From assembly GCA_002973635.1 (NCBI GenBank), contig CP027224.1, forward strand, positions 2,118,501 to 2,182,500: 64,000 bases of DNA, in the 5' to 3' direction. A program made the translations under genes and the position numbers. The stretch is from Lysinibacillus sp. B2A1. Lineage in GTDB: Bacteria; Bacillota; Bacilli; Bacillales_A; Planococcaceae. Shown here in pieces: positions 53,907 to 63,051 of the stretch; the first letter of the stretch is position 1, and each line of letters opens with the position of its first letter. A model generated the notes under the pieces. It was given only the letters and a program-made list of their open reading frames with translations. It was not told the DNA's origin and made no database searches.

Positions 53907-55731
53907 CGAGGCTGGGACATAACTAGCTTCAATTCGTGAGAAATCCGACTTTGAATTCATTCAAAGTCGGATTTCTCGATCTTTTATGTTTTTCCAGATA
54001 GCTTTTAGCTAATGGCTGTGAATTTTCTTATATTCACGGCCATTAATGCGAGGCCCATCTCGTTTTCCACCTTCGATTTTCCTCGTACAGAAAATCGAGT
54101 GAAACGCAAATTAGCCTTCAAGAATCCAAAAACTGGTTCCACGTCAATTTTGCGTTGACGATAAAGGGTACTCGTTTTTTCTTCTGAAAGCTTTGCTCTC
54201 ACATATTCTTTTTGTTGTTCCCACTTCTCATTCACCATTAACTTACGATTATTTCCTTCTTTTGCTTTTGTACATAATGAACGGAGGGGGCATCCGGAAC
54301 AGTCTTCACATTCATATACCTTAAACTCACGCGTGAAATCATACTTATCCGTTTTCGTGGTACGATATTTAAATACAAGATGTTGTTGGTTTGGGCATGT
54401 GTATCGATCATTTTCTTTATCATAATCCCAGTTCGCTGTATTGAATTCGTTTTGCTTATACGTTTTCTTCTGTTCTTTTACATACATGGTGTACGTGATT
54501 AAAGCTTCTCGCTTACGATTCGAAAGGATATCATCATAATTTTGTTCACTGCCATATCCGGCATCTGCGACGATGTGTTTTGGTAGCTTAAAATAATGTT
54601 GTTCGATTTCATCTAAAAATGGGATTAATGTACGTGTATCCGCTGGATTGGGAAATATGCTGTAGGCAAGCGCATACTGACCTTCTGTTGCCACTTGTAT
54701 GTTATAACCTGCCTTCAATTGACCATTTTTCATATAGTCATCTTTCATACGCATAAATGTCGCATCTGGGTCTGTTTTCGAATAACTATTTCGTTCGTCA
54801 AAGATTTCGAAGTCTCTTTGGTATTTTAGTTTGCGTTCAATATAGTCGATTAATTGTGTGCGGGCTTTCTTTGGGAATTTCCGTTCCGTTCTTAAAGCCT
54901 TTCGCTCTGCTACATCTGATGAGTCCTCAATTTTTCGATCATATTCAGCGATCACTTCATCTACTTTTTCGACCATTTGAGCGAGGTCTTCCAATGCTAA
55001 TTCCTTTTCATTTTCCCGTTCAATTTCTGGGATGATTTCTTTTTCAAGTAGTTCATCGTATAGCTGGTTTGACTTTTCAATTAGTCCGTTATGATATTTC
55101 TCAATCGACTTTTTCCACACGAATGTAAATTTGTTCGCATTCGCTTCAATCTTAGTTCCGTCGATAAAAATAGCTTCATTATCAATCAGCTTTTCTTGCA
55201 CAAGCTGACAACGAAATTGGACAAAACATTGGCGTAATAATTCCTTTACCGCTGGATGAACACGAAAACGATTAATTGTTCGATAGCTCGGTTCATAACC
55301 TTGAGCTAACCACATCATTCGAACACTGTCTTTTACGAGATCTTCAATTTTTCTTCCAGAGAAAACCGATTGGGTGTAAGCACACAGAATAATTTTTAAC
55401 ATCATTCGTGGATGATAAGCGGGACAACCCGTGCTTCTAAGAAATAAATCCAACGCTTCATTTGGAATACTTTCCACTAAATCATTGATGGCGTAGGCGA
55501 TATCATTTTCTTGAAGTTTTATTTCTAAATCTAACGGTAAAACAACTTGATTCATGTTATAATCTTTAAACATAAGGACCCTTCTTTCGTATAAAAGTTT
55601 TGTTGTGGTGACTTAATTTTATCAGATGTGGTCCTTATTTTTTATGACAAAAATTCAAAGCCGGTGAAATTTTACTGATCGTAAAATTTCACCGGCTTTT
55701 TAGTTTAGAGAAGGGTTTTGTCCCAGCCTCG
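53907..55731 (-). mobile_element. IS1182-like insertion sequence (element 2)
   Basis: About 1.83 kb with one transposase gene on the minus strand. Outer inverted repeats: left CGAGGCTGGGACATAAC, right (read inward) CGAGGCTGGGACAAAAC. Inner hairpins lie at both ends: GAGAAATCCGACTTTGAA with its complement at about 53938-53978, and GCCGGTGAAATTTTAC with its complement at about 55660-55699. It is a different element from the one at 6.5-8.4 kb, since repeats and protein diverge. A TTTTTTT run follows the right repeat. Confidence 0.85.
54005..55573 (-). CDS. IS1182-family transposase
   Basis: 522 residues, DDE type. Motifs parallel element 1: IFIDGTKIEANANK, IVADAGYGSEQNY, CEDCSGCPLRSLC and KIDVEPVFGFLKANLRF. 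The N-terminal region YHPRMMLKIILCAYTQSVFSGRK is the DUF772 part. It differs from the first transposase throughout the coiled-coil insert and lacks its first 20-40 residues. GAAGGG precedes ATG 55573. The frame is intact, so the element may be active. Confidence 0.92.
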   Translation of the reverse strand: MFKDYNMNQVVLPLDLEIKLQENDIAYAINDLVESIPNEALDLFLRSTGCPAYHPRMMLKIILCAYTQSVFSGRKIEDLVKDSVRMMWLAQGYEPSYRTINRFRVHPAVKELLRQCFVQFRCQLVQEKLIDNEAIFIDGTKIEANANKFTFVWKKSIEKYHNGLIEKSNQLYDELLEKEIIPEIERENEKELALEDLAQMVEKVDEVIAEYDRKIEDSSDVAERKALRTERKFPKKARTQLIDYIERKLKYQRDFEIFDERNSYSKTDPDATFMRMKDDYMKNGQLKAGYNIQVATEGQYALAYSIFPNPADTRTLIPFLDEIEQHYFKLPKHIVADAGYGSEQNYDDILSNRKREALITYTMYVKEQKKTYKQNEFNTANWDYDKENDRYTCPNQQHLVFKYRTTKTDKYDFTREFKVYECEDCSGCPLRSLCTKAKEGNNRKLMVNEKWEQQKEYVRAKLSEEKTSTLYRQRKIDVEPVFGFLKANLRFTRFSVRGKSKVENEMGLALMAVNIRKFTAIS

Positions 55732-55787
55732 GTTTTTTTAGTTTTTTCTCTATTTCCTTTAGAGGTACAATTTACCTCTAAAAATTT

Positions 55788-55817
55788 TGTATTAAAAATC
55801 TAATATCGCACATTCTA
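55788..55817 (+). promoter_or_regulatory. SigG-type forespore promoter of the SASP gene
   Basis: TGTATT (55788-55793), 17-nt spacer, CATTCTA (55811-55817). The -10 fits the forespore sigma-G pattern CATNNTA. A hairpin TTTAGAGGTA / TACCTCTAAA (55758-55782) lies just upstream. Confidence 0.65.
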
Positions 55818-55839
55818 TATTCACAAGGAGGTGAGAGAC

Positions 55840-56055
55840 ATGACTTCAAACAACAACCGCAGTTCAAACAAGCTTGCAGTACCTGGTGTACAACAAGCAC
55901 TAGATCAAATGAAATACGAAATTGCACAAGAATTTGGTGTTCAATTAGGAGCTGAAGCTTCAGCTCGTGCTAACGGTTCCGTTGGTGGTGAAATCACTAA
56001 ACGTCTTGTACAAATGGCAGAATCTCAATTAAAAGGTATGCCAAACAATCAATAA
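55840..56055 (+). CDS. sspA: Alpha/beta-type small acid-soluble spore protein
   Basis: 71 residues. SASP that coats spore DNA and protects it from UV and heat, and is degraded at germination. Conserved core [16 protein letters not shown] contains the germination-protease cleavage region (EIAQEFGV), then [27 protein letters not shown] lies 8 nt before ATG 55840, so the GTG-region extension is rejected. Located between thiI and ytcI as sspA is in B. subtilis. Confidence 0.95.
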   Translation: MTSNNNRSSNKLAVPGVQQALDQMKYEIAQEFGVQLGAEASARANGSVGGEITKRLVQMAESQLKGMPNNQ

Positions 56056-56081
56056 TTGCTGAATAAGTGATTATTAAACTT

Positions 56082-56112
56082 AAAACCAGTGACCGTAAAA
56101 GGCACTGGTTTT
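56082..56112. terminator. Bidirectional terminator after sspA
   Basis: AAAACCAGTG pairs with CACTGGTTTT around an 11-nt loop. It also ends the convergent thi operon. Confidence 0.8.
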
Positions 56113-56125
56113 AGTTTGCTTATAT

Positions 56126-56773
56126 TTAGATCTTTTTATCCTCAATGAACAATGATTTGAATATTGCTACGGTATTGGAAATATCCTCACTTTCACAAAT
56201 CGCAGAAATAACGGCGATACCATCCGCACCAGCGTTAACAACTGATTGTCCATTTGAACAATTTATGCCTCCAATTGCAACAATGGGGAGCTCAGGATTT
56301 TCAATGCGAACATCCTGCAAAAATTTTGTTCCACTTGGCGGATTCGCATCACTTTTAGAAGTGGTTGCAAAAATCGGACCAATTCCTACATAATCTGCCC
56401 CATATTGTAGAGCAGTTTGCAATTCAGCTTGAGAATGAACTGAAACACCAAGTATCATCTTTCCAACTTTTTCTCGAATTTTAGATACAGGGAAATCCTC
56501 TTGACCAATATGAATTCCATCTGCTTCGAGTTTTACTGCAAGCTCTACATCATCGTTGATAATAAACGGCACATTATACCGCTGACAAAGATTTTGACAT
56601 TGACGAGCAAAATTTTCATATTCTTGTCCTGTTAATGCACGAGGCCCCTTTTCTCGTAGTTGAAACATGGTAGTTCCATGCTGTAAAGCTTTTTCAAGAA
56701 CATGTAATGGCTCCTGATGTACAACATTTTCTGTGCCCATTATAAAATATAGCTGTAAATCTTCACGATTCAT
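56126..56773 (-). CDS. thiE: Thiamine-phosphate synthase
   Basis: 215 residues, TIM barrel. TMFQLREKG, PFIINDDVELAVKLEADGIHIGQEDF, GADYVGIGPIFAT and PIVAIGGINCSNG are family signatures. It joins hydroxymethylpyrimidine diphosphate and thiazole phosphate to thiamine phosphate. Start ATG 56773 overlaps the end of thiD by 11 nt. Last gene of thiMDE. Confidence 0.95.
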   Translation of the reverse strand: MNREDLQLYFIMGTENVVHQEPLHVLEKALQHGTTMFQLREKGPRALTGQEYENFARQCQNLCQRYNVPFIINDDVELAVKLEADGIHIGQEDFPVSKIREKVGKMILGVSVHSQAELQTALQYGADYVGIGPIFATTSKSDANPPSGTKFLQDVRIENPELPIVAIGGINCSNGQSVVNAGADGIAVISAICESEDISNTVAIFKSLFIEDKKI

Positions 56774-57587
56774 GAATAGTCACCTCACATGACTCTCTAT
56801 AGGTTTGATAGGCAAAATGATTTGTCGGCCCATGCCCATTACCCAGAGCTAAATCATACGTTATTGCTAATTGAATAAATCTTTTTGCTTCGATAATCGC
56901 CTCATTTATAGGAAGACCGCTGCCCATAAAAGCAGTTAAGGCTGCTGAAAATGTACAGCCAGTACCATGTGTATTTTTTGTTGTAATACGAGGAGTTTGC
57001 ATAGAAAACGACGATCCATCTTTAAGAAATATATAATCAATGGCGAAATCCATATCTGTTAAATGACCTCCTTTTAAAATGACACATTGTACTCCTGTTT
57101 GTAGTAAGAGATAGCCTACTTCTTTCATATCAGTTAAAGTTCTAATTTCTCTACCAGTAAGCGTTTCAGCTTCAGGAATATTCGGAGTTACAATGGTTGC
57201 AATTGGCAGTAAAAGCTTCATGATGGCATCAATTGCATCTTGTTGTAATAAACTTTCACCACCTTTCGCAATCATCACAGGATCTACAATAAGCGGAATC
57301 TTTGCATCAGCCATTATTTGTGCGATAGTTTGAATGATGTCTGAAGAAAACAGCATGCCTGTTTTCACTGCACTAATTGAAAAATCTTCTAATAGTGCTT
57401 GTAGCTGTTGCTCAACAAAGCTTGCGTCAATGGGCATGACACCTGAGACACCAAGCGTATTTTGAGCAGTCAATGCTGTAATGACGGAAGTTCCAAACAC
57501 CTTTAATTCCTGAAAGGTTTTTAAATCAGCCTGTATACCTGCACCGCCGCCACTATCAGAGCCAGCAATTGTCGTAACAACTTGCAT
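56763..57587 (-). CDS. thiD: Hydroxymethylpyrimidine / phosphomethylpyrimidine kinase
   Basis: 274 residues, ribokinase fold. Opening TIAGSDSGGGAGIQADLKTF and anion-hole motif NTHGTGCTFSAALTAF are intact. It phosphorylates hydroxymethylpyrimidine twice for ThiE. The start overlaps the thiM stop (TAATG), so translation is coupled. Confidence 0.95.
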   Translation of the reverse strand: MQVVTTIAGSDSGGGAGIQADLKTFQELKVFGTSVITALTAQNTLGVSGVMPIDASFVEQQLQALLEDFSISAVKTGMLFSSDIIQTIAQIMADAKIPLIVDPVMIAKGGESLLQQDAIDAIMKLLLPIATIVTPNIPEAETLTGREIRTLTDMKEVGYLLLQTGVQCVILKGGHLTDMDFAIDYIFLKDGSSFSMQTPRITTKNTHGTGCTFSAALTAFMGSGLPINEAIIEAKRFIQLAITYDLALGNGHGPTNHFAYQTYRESCEVTIHES

Positions 57588-58342
57588 TATTGTTCACCAG
57601 CCTTTGAAAGACGGTATAGTTCATTCAATACAGCAATTTGAAAATCACCGATGTATTGCGTAGTAGAACCAGCTTGTTCAGCTATTTTTTTATAAAGTTG
57701 TAGTACATTTATTAATTGGTTATAGGGTTGATGACCAGTCACGTAAGCAGCACAACAAATGGCACTTAATAAGCAGCCAGTCCCAGTGACCTCTGTCATA
57801 TGAGAATTCCCGCCTATAATCCATTGCTGTTGATTTCCATCAGTTATAAAATCCTTTTCACCTGTGACAATCACTATACAATGATAAAGCTGAGCAATTC
57901 TCATCGCTTCATGCACCAAGGATATTGAACCTGTTCCACTGTCTACACCCTTTTGCTGCCATTCTACATTGGCAATGGCGGCAAGTTCTCCAATATTGCA
58001 GCGAATTACTGCAAATTCAATCTCTTTTAACAGATGTTGTACGGTTTGTTTTCGATAGGTTGTAGCTCCAGCACCAACAGGATCTAATACTACAGGTATG
58101 CCAAGTGCATTGGCCTTTTTCCCAGCAAGTAACATAGATTCTTTCGATTTGTCATTAAGTGTACCGATATTAATCAATAAGCTTGAGGCAATTGCAACCA
58201 TTTCCTCGACCTCGTCACAGCCATCAGCCATAACTGGCGAGGCACCGATTGCTAATAGGCCGTTTGCTTGAAAATTTGCCACCACATAATTTGTAATGCA
58301 ATGAATTAGTGGATTTTTTTTACGGATAGTTTGAAAAATCAT
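57587..58342 (-). CDS. thiM: Hydroxyethylthiazole kinase
   Basis: 251 residues. NPLIHCITNYVVANFQANGL opening, VVLDPVGAGAT, and TEVTGTGCLLSAICCA active-site loop. It salvages the thiazole half of thiamine. AAAGGAGG precedes ATG 58342. The 28 codons upstream (to 58426) run through the riboswitch terminator and are rejected. First gene of thiMDE. With no thiC or thiG in the window, this cluster is a salvage operon. Confidence 0.95.
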   Translation of the reverse strand: MIFQTIRKKNPLIHCITNYVVANFQANGLLAIGASPVMADGCDEVEEMVAIASSLLINIGTLNDKSKESMLLAGKKANALGIPVVLDPVGAGATTYRKQTVQHLLKEIEFAVIRCNIGELAAIANVEWQQKGVDSGTGSISLVHEAMRIAQLYHCIVIVTGEKDFITDGNQQQWIIGGNSHMTEVTGTGCLLSAICCAAYVTGHQPYNQLINVLQLYKKIAEQAGSTTQYIGDFQIAVLNELYRLSKAGEQ

Positions 58343-58378
58343 TCTAAGTCCTCCTTTGTTGGATGGACGTAAGCGTGC

Positions 58379-58423
58379 AAAAAAGGCTCTTTTTTGTGTA
58401 AAAAAACACGCAAAAGAGCCTTT
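58379..58423 (-). terminator. Expression-platform terminator of the TPP riboswitch
   Basis: Minus strand: AAAGGCTCTTTTGCGTG pairs with a complementary arm ending AAGAGCCTTT, then TTTTG. Located between the aptamer and thiM, as expected for transcription termination on TPP binding. Confidence 0.85.
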
Positions 58424-58443
58424 CATCAGTGAATTAGATGTGA

Positions 58444-58522
58444 ATTGCTCCCTACGTCAGTATTAACTAACAGGTTCAAAGGGTCAGGTTTTACCTTCTC
58501 AACTCCAAATGAGTCCCCCTGC
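58444..58522 (-). ncRNA. TPP riboswitch (thi box) controlling thiMDE
   Basis: Minus strand: GGGGGACTC..., GTTGAGAAGG, ACCCTTTGAACCTGTTAGTT, AATACTGACGTAGGGAG. These match the conserved thi-box segments (CTGAGA, ACCCTTTGAACCTGA, TAATACTRRCGTAGGGA). Binding of thiamine diphosphate should favour the downstream terminator. The surrounding gap 58343-58886 (544 bp) also holds repeats at 58596-58740. Confidence 0.95.
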
Positions 58523-58595
58523 AATCTTGCTTTTAGTTGACCAAAATGTACCATATTTTTCTTTCCTGTTCAATAGAAGTTTTTACCTTTATCCA

Positions 58596-58740
58596 GCAAA
58601 TGTTTTCAGTATCGAAAGCATAGCTCCAGATACAAATGTTTTCTATATCGAAAGTAAAAAACATCTGCAGGCCCAGGCACACTTCAAAATCTGGACGCAT
58701 TGTTTATCTGTATCGAAGGAAAAGCGACAGCTACAATTAC
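58596..58740 (+). repeat. Short dispersed repeats of TATCGAAAGC type
   Basis: Three related units: GTATCGAAAGCATAGCTCC followed by AGATACAAA (58609-), ATATCGAAAGTAAAA (58645-) and TGTATCGAAGGAAAAGCGAC followed by AGCTACAAT (58710-). CAAATGTTTTC precedes the first two. A similar unit lies at 47751. Non-coding. Confidence 0.6.
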
Positions 58741-58886
58741 CAAAGGTGAAATTGATTGATGAACGTGACTGATGCCATACAGCAGAGTATGATAGTTGTC
58801 ATGACTTTTCTAAAATAGAGTGTGAACCATTGAAAATGATAAAAATGGAGTTTTATAATGAATCATAGTAAAAGGGAGGCATTTCC

Positions 58887-60473
58887 ATGAAAAGACAAGA
58901 TTTAATTGCACCAGAATGGTATAATATTACAGAGGAAATTGAAAAATATGCACAGGATGTAACCAAGAATGCACTAATTATTTATGATGAAAATAATGAT
59001 GTACAATTTATTACATACGCACATCTACTTGCAAAGGCAAATCAGGCTGCACATGTTTTTACAAACCAAGGATTAACAAAAGGTGATGTATTAATCGTGA
59101 TGGTGCCTAGATCAGTAGAAGCCTATATTGTCTATATTGCTGCACTGAAAGTAGGTTTAACGATTATTCCTAGTTCGGAAATGCTAAGAACGAAGGATAT
59201 TGAATATCGCATACACCATGCTAATGCAAAGGGTATAGTTGCTTATGAGCCATATATTGAGCAATTTGATAACGTGAAAAACTTACAGGGCTTGCAGCAA
59301 TTCGTAATAGGAAATGCACATGAACCTTGGCAGTCATTACTTCAAAAAATGCAAGATCAACCAACAAATTACATATGTTCTACTCCAACGAAAAGTACAG
59401 ATAATGCATTTTTAGCTTATACAAGTGGTACAACAGGCAATCCTAAGGCAGCAGTACATACACATAGCTGGGGATATGCACATTTACGAACAACAGCACC
59501 GAATTGGTTAGGCGTACAGGAAAATGACATCGTTTGGGCTACAGCAGCTCCAGGCTGGCAAAAATGGATTTGGAGTCCGTTCCTCGCAACATTAGGAAGT
59601 GGTGCAACCGCATTTGTGTACAAAGGTAAATTTGATGCGACAACATATCTTACACTTCTTGAAAAATTCAATATTAATATCCTGTGCTGTACACCAACTG
59701 AATACCGATTTATGGCTGCATTAGAAAACTTACAGGATTTTAATTTAGAGAGTGTTCGTCAGGCTGTCTCAGCAGGAGAACCTTTAAATAGTGATGTAAT
59801 AAAAGTATTTTCGAATGTTTTCCATTTACAGGTAAGAGATGGTTATGGGCAAACTGAAAATACATTATTAGTCGGAACAATGGTAGGTATGGAGGCTAGA
59901 ATCGGCTCAATGGGTAAACCAACTCCAGGGAATACAATTGATATTATCGATGATTTAGGAAATCCTGTTTCAGTAGGAGAAGTAGGTGATATTGCCGTAC
60001 ATCGTGAAACACCTGCGTTATTTAAAAAATATTTACATGATCCTGAGCGCACTAGCTTACAATTTAGAGGTGATTGGTATATCACTGGTGATCGAGCATA
60101 TAAAGATGTAGATGGTTATTTTTGGTTTGAGGGGCGAGGAGACGATGTTATTATTTCATCTGGCTATACAATAGGACCATTTGAAGTAGAAGATGCTTTG
60201 ATGAAACATGCAGCAGTAAAAGAAGCGGCAGTTGTAGCAAGTCCAGATGAAGTTCGGGGAAATATTGTGAAGGCATTTGTGGTGCTTAATGAAGGAGAGA
60301 TAGGAAATGCTAGTCTTATCAAGCAGCTTCAAAATCATGTAAAAACTTTAACAGCTCCCTATAAATATCCTCGTGCCATTGAATTTATAACGGAATTGCC
60401 AAAGACTTCATCAGGTAAAATCCGTCGTATTGAACTACGTCAACAAGAAAAAAATAAATGTACTATTAAATAG
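58887..60473 (+). CDS. ytcI: Acyl-CoA synthetase, YtcI-like
   Basis: 528 residues, ANL superfamily. LAYTSGTTGNPKAAVHTH P-loop, DGYGQTENT, YITGDRAYKDVDGYFWFEGR and C-terminal PKTSSGKIRR with the catalytic lysine near residue 511. It resembles AcsM/medium-chain acyl-CoA ligases more than AcsA, so the acid used is uncertain. That lysine could be an acetylation target like AcsA's, which is inference. AAAGGGAGG precedes ATG 58887. Same neighbours as B. subtilis ytcI (sspA, sppA). Confidence 0.9.
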   Translation: MKRQDLIAPEWYNITEEIEKYAQDVTKNALIIYDENNDVQFITYAHLLAKANQAAHVFTNQGLTKGDVLIVMVPRSVEAYIVYIAALKVGLTIIPSSEMLRTKDIEYRIHHANAKGIVAYEPYIEQFDNVKNLQGLQQFVIGNAHEPWQSLLQKMQDQPTNYICSTPTKSTDNAFLAYTSGTTGNPKAAVHTHSWGYAHLRTTAPNWLGVQENDIVWATAAPGWQKWIWSPFLATLGSGATAFVYKGKFDATTYLTLLEKFNINILCCTPTEYRFMAALENLQDFNLESVRQAVSAGEPLNSDVIKVFSNVFHLQVRDGYGQTENTLLVGTMVGMEARIGSMGKPTPGNTIDIIDDLGNPVSVGEVGDIAVHRETPALFKKYLHDPERTSLQFRGDWYITGDRAYKDVDGYFWFEGRGDDVIISSGYTIGPFEVEDALMKHAAVKEAAVVASPDEVRGNIVKAFVVLNEGEIGNASLIKQLQNHVKTLTAPYKYPRAIEFITELPKTSSGKIRRIELRQQEKNKCTIK

Positions 60474-60524
60474 TTTACAGCTTTACATTTTGTCGAAAGT
60501 AAATATTTCCTAGGAAATAATGAC

Positions 60525-60566
60525 GAAAATCAAAGTTCATGTATTTTTATTGAGCTTTGATTTTTC
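60525..60566 (+). terminator. Terminator after ytcI
   Basis: GAAAATCAAAGTTCA pairs with TGAGCTTTGATTTTTC around an 11-nt loop. Confidence 0.8.
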
Positions 60567-60674
60567 TTATGATATTCGGTAATGTTAATGAGCATAACCT
60601 TTTGTATAGTATTGCAAAAAAAATGAAACATATTAGAAAGTTATTCGTATAACGTGTAGAGGAGGCGGAAAGAC

Positions 60675-61688
60675 ATGAATGTAAAAAGGTGGACTGCTTT
60701 AATTATTGCAGGTGTATTACTTGTATTTTCATTAGGTATAAACACTGTTTTTGCAATTTTTAAATCAGATTTCTTTGGTAATTTTGATAGCTTAATGGCT
60801 GGTGATAATTTATCAGTAATGGAGACAGTTATTGAAAATGGTAGTATAAATAAGCGGATAGCCTATTTAAAGGTTGATGGGGCGATACAAGATATTGGTT
60901 CAAGTTCGTTATGGCAACCAGTAGCATATGATCATCAATTCTTTTTAGACCAATTAGATAATATTTTAAATGATGATTCAATACAAGGTGTTGTTTTAAG
61001 TGTTAATTCACCAGGTGGTGGTGTTAAAGAATCAGCAGAAATTTATAAAAAACTTTTAAAAATTAAAGAAGAGCGACAAATTCCAATTTATGTTTCAATG
61101 GATTCTATGGCTGCCTCAGGAGGTTATTACATTTCAGCACCAGCCGATAAGATATTTGCACAACGGGATACAATAACGGGTTCAATAGGTGTCATTATGC
61201 AATCAATTAATTATCAGGCTTTGGCAGAAAAAGTTGGTATTAAGTATGAAACGTTTAAATCCGGTGAGCATAAGGACATGCTAAGTCCTATGCGTGAAGT
61301 AACGGCAGACGAGCGTGCCATGATGCAGGATATGATTAATGAAACGTATGAGGAATTCGTGAATATTGTTGAAAAAGGGCGTAATATGTCTGAGGCAGAT
61401 GTGAAAAAAGTTGCTGATGGTCGAATACTAAGTGGTACAAAGGCACTTGAATCAGGCTTAATCGATGAAATTGGTGATGAGGAAGCAACGATTACTGCAT
61501 TACGTGAAGACTTTGGTTTACAAGATGCTGAACTATTTGAGTATTCATATGAAATGGGTGGCTGGCAATCATATGTCGGAATGAAGATTGGATCTGTGTT
61601 TGGTCCATCTACTGAGGAAAAAATGCTGATGAAAATTATGACAGATTATAAAGCACCGAAAATGATGTACTTATACGGCGAATACTAA
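60675..61688 (+). CDS. sppA: Signal peptide peptidase SppA
   Basis: 337 residues, the short Gram-positive form. An N-terminal membrane anchor (LIIAGVLLVFSLGINTVFAI) is followed by an S49 serine protease with an extracellular catalytic domain. Nucleophile Ser148 in DSMAASGGYY and probable base Lys200 in SGEHKDM, plus VNSPGGGVKESAE and TGSIGVIM. It degrades cleaved signal peptides and confers lantibiotic resistance in B. subtilis. GAGGAGGCGG precedes ATG 60675. Followed after 12 bp by yteJ, as in Bacillus. Confidence 0.95.
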   Translation: MNVKRWTALIIAGVLLVFSLGINTVFAIFKSDFFGNFDSLMAGDNLSVMETVIENGSINKRIAYLKVDGAIQDIGSSSLWQPVAYDHQFFLDQLDNILNDDSIQGVVLSVNSPGGGVKESAEIYKKLLKIKEERQIPIYVSMDSMAASGGYYISAPADKIFAQRDTITGSIGVIMQSINYQALAEKVGIKYETFKSGEHKDMLSPMREVTADERAMMQDMINETYEEFVNIVEKGRNMSEADVKKVADGRILSGTKALESGLIDEIGDEEATITALREDFGLQDAELFEYSYEMGGWQSYVGMKIGSVFGPSTEEKMLMKIMTDYKAPKMMYLYGEY

Positions 61689-61700
61689 GGAGGGAGTACA

Positions 61701-62321
61701 ATGACAAACCATGAAATTGTTATGCAAGGTTCACCCTCTCTCAGCAATACGCTACTAATTGATCCAGAAGAAACGAACACGAGTAAAAACTATGCTAAAA
61801 AAACAGCAGGATTTTGGATACGTTTTTGGGCATTTTTATTAGATGGATTTATCATTACAGCAGTTGGTGGTATTTTTGTAAACCCTATTTTTTATCTAAT
61901 GGATTGGTCATTATCTGAAACAGTATGGTATGCACCGATTTCAATAATCACTGCCATCTTCTATTATAGTTATTTTGTCCTGATGACTAAGTTTTTTGGG
62001 CAAACATTGGGGAAAATGGTATTTGGACTGCGTGTGGTTTCATTAAAGCATGATAAGCTCACTTGGTCTGATGTGATATTTCGTGATTGGATTGGGCGAA
62101 TTATTTGTAATATTTTTATGCCGCTATATATTCTTGTAGTTATTTTACCTGACAATAAAGGTTTACATGATTTCTTTGCAGATACAACCGTAGTGCATGA
62201 AAATACGTTTATTGAAAAGGAATTAACACAAACATCACTTCCAATCAGAGAGGAAAGCCTTACAACTGAACCTCTCATAGAAAAAGACATAGACATTATG
62301 GAAGAAAAAAAAGAGGAATAG
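61701..62321 (+). CDS. yteJ: RDD-family membrane protein YteJ
   Basis: 206 residues. RDD domain with AGFWIRFWAFLLDGFIITAV (Arg, Asp, Asp pattern), three or so membrane spans, and FFGQTLGKMVFGLRVV. A hydrophilic acidic C-terminal tail of about 50 residues. AAGGAGGGAG precedes ATG 61701. Paired with sppA. In B. subtilis YteJ modulates SppA and affects lantibiotic resistance, so a joint function is likely. Confidence 0.92.
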   Translation: MTNHEIVMQGSPSLSNTLLIDPEETNTSKNYAKKTAGFWIRFWAFLLDGFIITAVGGIFVNPIFYLMDWSLSETVWYAPISIITAIFYYSYFVLMTKFFGQTLGKMVFGLRVVSLKHDKLTWSDVIFRDWIGRIICNIFMPLYILVVILPDNKGLHDFFADTTVVHENTFIEKELTQTSLPIREESLTTEPLIEKDIDIMEEKKEE

Positions 62322-62327
62322 TAATTT

Positions 62328-62362
62328 GAGCTGTCTCTAGAAAATGAGGCAGCTCTTATTTT
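62328..62362 (+). terminator. Terminator after sppA-yteJ
   Basis: GAGCTGTCTC pairs with GAGGCAGCTC, one mismatch, then TTATTTTG. Confidence 0.75.
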
Positions 62363-62457
62363 GTGGTACCTGAATTGAATTACGGAGTTGTCTTAGTTGC
62401 AAACAATTCCCTTCATTTAGTAATATTATGTACATATGATGATTAGGAGGCGTTTAT

Positions 62458-62961
62458 ATGGCACAAGTAACATTTAAAAATGGTCCAGTAACACTTGTAG
62501 GTAACGAAGTAAAGGTTGGAGATCAAGCACCAGATTTCACAGTATTAGCGAACGACCTATCACCTGTTACATTAAAAGAATCAGAGGGGAAAATTCGTTT
62601 ATTTAGTGTTGTACCATCATTAGATACTGGTGTGTGTGATGCCCAAACACGTCGTTTTAACGAGGAAGCGGCGAACTTAGGTGACAATGTTGTGATTTAC
62701 ACAGTATCTGTTGATCTTCCATTTGCTCAAAAACGTTGGTGTGGTGCTGCAGGTATTGATGCTGTTCAAACAGTTTCAGATCACCGTGACCTTTCATTTG
62801 GTGAAGCATATGGGGTATACATCCAAGAATTACGTCTTCTAGCGCGTGCAGTTTTTGTGGTGGATGCTAATGACAAAGTGACATATGTGGAATATGTACC
62901 AGAGGCAACAAACCATCCAAATTATGAAGCGGCGATTGAGGCTGTCAAAGCACTAGCATAA
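62458..62961 (+). CDS. tpx: Thiol peroxidase
   Basis: 167 residues, atypical two-cysteine peroxiredoxin. Peroxidatic Cys60 in VPSLDTGVC and resolving Cys95 in KRWCGAAG, with the family's usual 35-residue spacing. It reduces hydrogen and alkyl peroxides with thioredoxin. AGGAGGCG precedes ATG 62458. It is followed by a terminator and ytxK. Confidence 0.97.
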   Translation: MAQVTFKNGPVTLVGNEVKVGDQAPDFTVLANDLSPVTLKESEGKIRLFSVVPSLDTGVCDAQTRRFNEEAANLGDNVVIYTVSVDLPFAQKRWCGAAGIDAVQTVSDHRDLSFGEAYGVYIQELRLLARAVFVVDANDKVTYVEYVPEATNHPNYEAAIEAVKALA

Positions 62962-62997
62962 AATGCTGCTTTTAGGCTAAGATATTACTAGACAAAG

Positions 62998-63031
62998 GGG
63001 GCTGTGACAAGGTTTTGTCACGGCTCTTTTC
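62998..63031 (+). terminator. Terminator after tpx
   Basis: GGGCTGTGACAA pairs with TTGTCACGGCTC around GGTT, then TTTTCTG. It lies just before the ytxK ribosome site, so ytxK needs its own promoter or read-through. Confidence 0.75.
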
Positions 63032-63051
63032 TGCGTGAAAGGAAGTTGGCT

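Noticed and set aside
58509..58772. 87-codon frame downstream of the TPP riboswitch region
   Set aside because: Lies in repeat sequence, starts inside the riboswitch complement, and has no ribosome site.
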